Made by a program: the position numbers and the translations under genes. Below are positions 62,929-64,000 of a stretch of 64,000 bases of DNA, in pieces. The DNA comes from Mycoplasma simbae ATCC 49888 (lineage in GTDB: Bacteria > Bacillota_I > Bacilli_A > Mycoplasmatales > Metamycoplasmataceae). The notes below the pieces were generated by a model, which made no database searches, had not been told where the DNA came from, and saw only the letters and a program-made list of their open reading frames with translations. Within the stretch, counting starts at the first letter, position 1. Every line of letters starts with the position of its first letter. The stretch covers positions 1 through 64,000 of the forward strand of contig NZ_JNJG01000006.1 in the NCBI RefSeq assembly GCF_000702705.1, written 5' to 3'.

Positions 62929-64000
62929 ATGAAAAATTTTGTTGTTAATTACTACATTACTAAAGCTAAATTTGAAGCAAACATTGTTTACATCAATAAT
63001 GCTACATTTAGCACAATCTTTAGCACAAGCGTAGATGCAAATAAATTTGCAGCACTTAACGAGTTAATTGATCAAACCAAATCTTTTGTTAAAAAACACT
63101 TAAACAATAAAAAATATACACTGCAAAACGCACTTATTTTTGATGATGAGCTATTGCAACACCATATCTTAAGAAATTCATGAGAATTAAAAGTTAATGG
63201 GCAAGTTAACGCTTTACATCAACAAGCTTTTGAACAATATTTAAATTCTTCAAAGCAAAATAAAGACTTTTTTACCTTAAATCAGCAAGCATACATGTAT
63301 GAGTGCTTAAATGAGTCGCAAATAAAAAGATATAGCGTTTTTCCCATCGGTAAAAACGCATCAAAAATCACTTTTTATCATTCATTAACCATAGTAAGTA
63401 AACAAGATGCTCTTTATACCAATGTAATTAATCTATTCAATGCTAAAAATGTCAATTTAGACAAAGTAATGCTTTCAAGCACTTGCTTAAATGCAACGCA
63501 AAATAAAGATGCACACAATGTGCTAGTACAAATTGATTTTAATAAAATAGCAATTAATGGATTTTTCAATAATGTGCCTTTATACAGTGAAATTAAAACT
63601 TTAAAATTCGATAGTTTTTTCAATAAAATAGCACAAAAATATGCAATTTCAACTGAGCTAACACACGCATATGTCAATGCGGTGATTGCGAATTGACGTT
63701 ACCATATAGCTAATTTAAATGCAAACACTAAAGAAACAATAATTTTTATGGCTTTAAGTCAAACCTTAAAAAACATTTTGCAACTGGTGCAAGCTTCACA
63801 TCAAAACAATTACGAATCAAATCAACAAATTGAGTACGTAATTAAAGGTTTTGATGCTGAGTTTGTTGAGTATTTGCTGGCCACAAATACTAATTTGCAA
63901 CTTTCAACATTTAGCGCAAATCAACACAATGAACAAATTTTAAAAGCACAATTTTTAGGTTCAGCTATATTAGTGAGCGGAACTAAAGGTGTTGATTTAG
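62929..64000 (+). CDS. FtsA-like protein, partial (3' end outside window)
   Basis: 357 residues are visible with no stop. By position, after mraZ-rsmH and normally before ftsZ, it corresponds to the FtsA slot of the mollicute division cluster; mycoplasmas keep a diverged gene there. An actin/FtsA fold is suggested weakly by FVVNYYITKAKFEANIVYI at the start and by LGSAILVSGTKGVDL at the visible end, but the ATP-binding motifs are not recognisable. It could be an FtsA remnant that anchors FtsZ, or an unrelated protein. AAAGGAG site. Confidence 0.75.

Noticed and set aside
1-64000. CRISPR array, rRNA genes, prophage and replication origin
   Set aside because: I looked for repeated spacers, 16S/23S landmarks, phage structural genes and DnaA-box clusters and found none; repeats in the window are protein-coding or hairpins.

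Overview
The window is a low-GC mollicute chromosome segment, almost certainly a Mycoplasmopsis (formerly Mycoplasma) of the bovis/agalactiae/synoviae type. The decisive evidence is that UGA is read as tryptophan: nearly every long gene (pgk, tpiA, ligA, valS, topA, ktrB, all the lipoproteins) is continuous only if TGA is sense, and the conserved Trp positions fall on TGA. No cell-wall genes are present, lipoproteins are many, and the division cluster is reduced to mraZ, rsmH and an FtsA-like remnant. The species cannot be resolved from sequence alone.

Layout. 0-0.35 kb: right end of an IS30-family insertion sequence abutting the pgk terminator. 0.35-7.1 kb (minus): ecfA1-ecfA2-ecfT (energising module of vitamin ECF importers), ligA, tpiA, pgk. 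7.3-15.1 kb (plus): tkt, then secY-adk and map-infA-rpmJ-rpsM-rpsK-rpoA-rplQ. 15.2-17.6 kb: an 809-aa OppF-like protein whose ATPase motifs are all degenerate. 17.7-25.8 kb: valS-folD, then pta-ackA-coaD-engB linked by TAATG stop/start overlaps, then a membrane-anchored protein. 26-33.1 kb: pyk coupled to a thermonuclease lipoprotein, whiA, holA, RNase P RNA, an NfeD/SPFH pair, ychF and tRNA-Trp(CCA).

33.3-42.7 kb (minus) is accessory: a possible frameshifted small gene, a two-helix membrane protein, a divergent RNase III with intact catalytic acids, and one overlapping operon of OppB-like and OppC-like permeases, three lipoproteins and a His-rich ZIP metal transporter, with no ATPase gene beside it. 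42.8-46.1 kb: topA (minus) and rpsF-ssb-rpsR (plus). 46.2-58.5 kb (minus): a 981-aa membrane-anchored protein with GA-like helical repeats, a Panacea/SocA-like protein, an operon of PD-(D/E)XK nuclease, DUF2779 protein, tsaC and a transglutaminase-core lipoprotein, and a repeat-rich protein with only a C-terminal membrane anchor. 58.7-61.4 kb: a small membrane protein and KtrB (minus) divergent from KtrA (plus). 61.5-64 kb: mraZ behind three 10-bp-spaced MraZ boxes, rsmH and the start of an FtsA-like gene.

How the genes fit together: pgk, tpiA, pyk, tkt, pta and ackA cover lower glycolysis, pentose interconversion and acetate-linked ATP synthesis. The cell imports vitamins, peptides, metals and potassium. 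The most unusual content is the ATPase-dead Opp-like protein together with the ATPase-less Opp-like operon, and the two-gene nuclease module in which the fused Cas4-like domain appears to have lost its active-site acid while the neighbouring separate nuclease keeps it.
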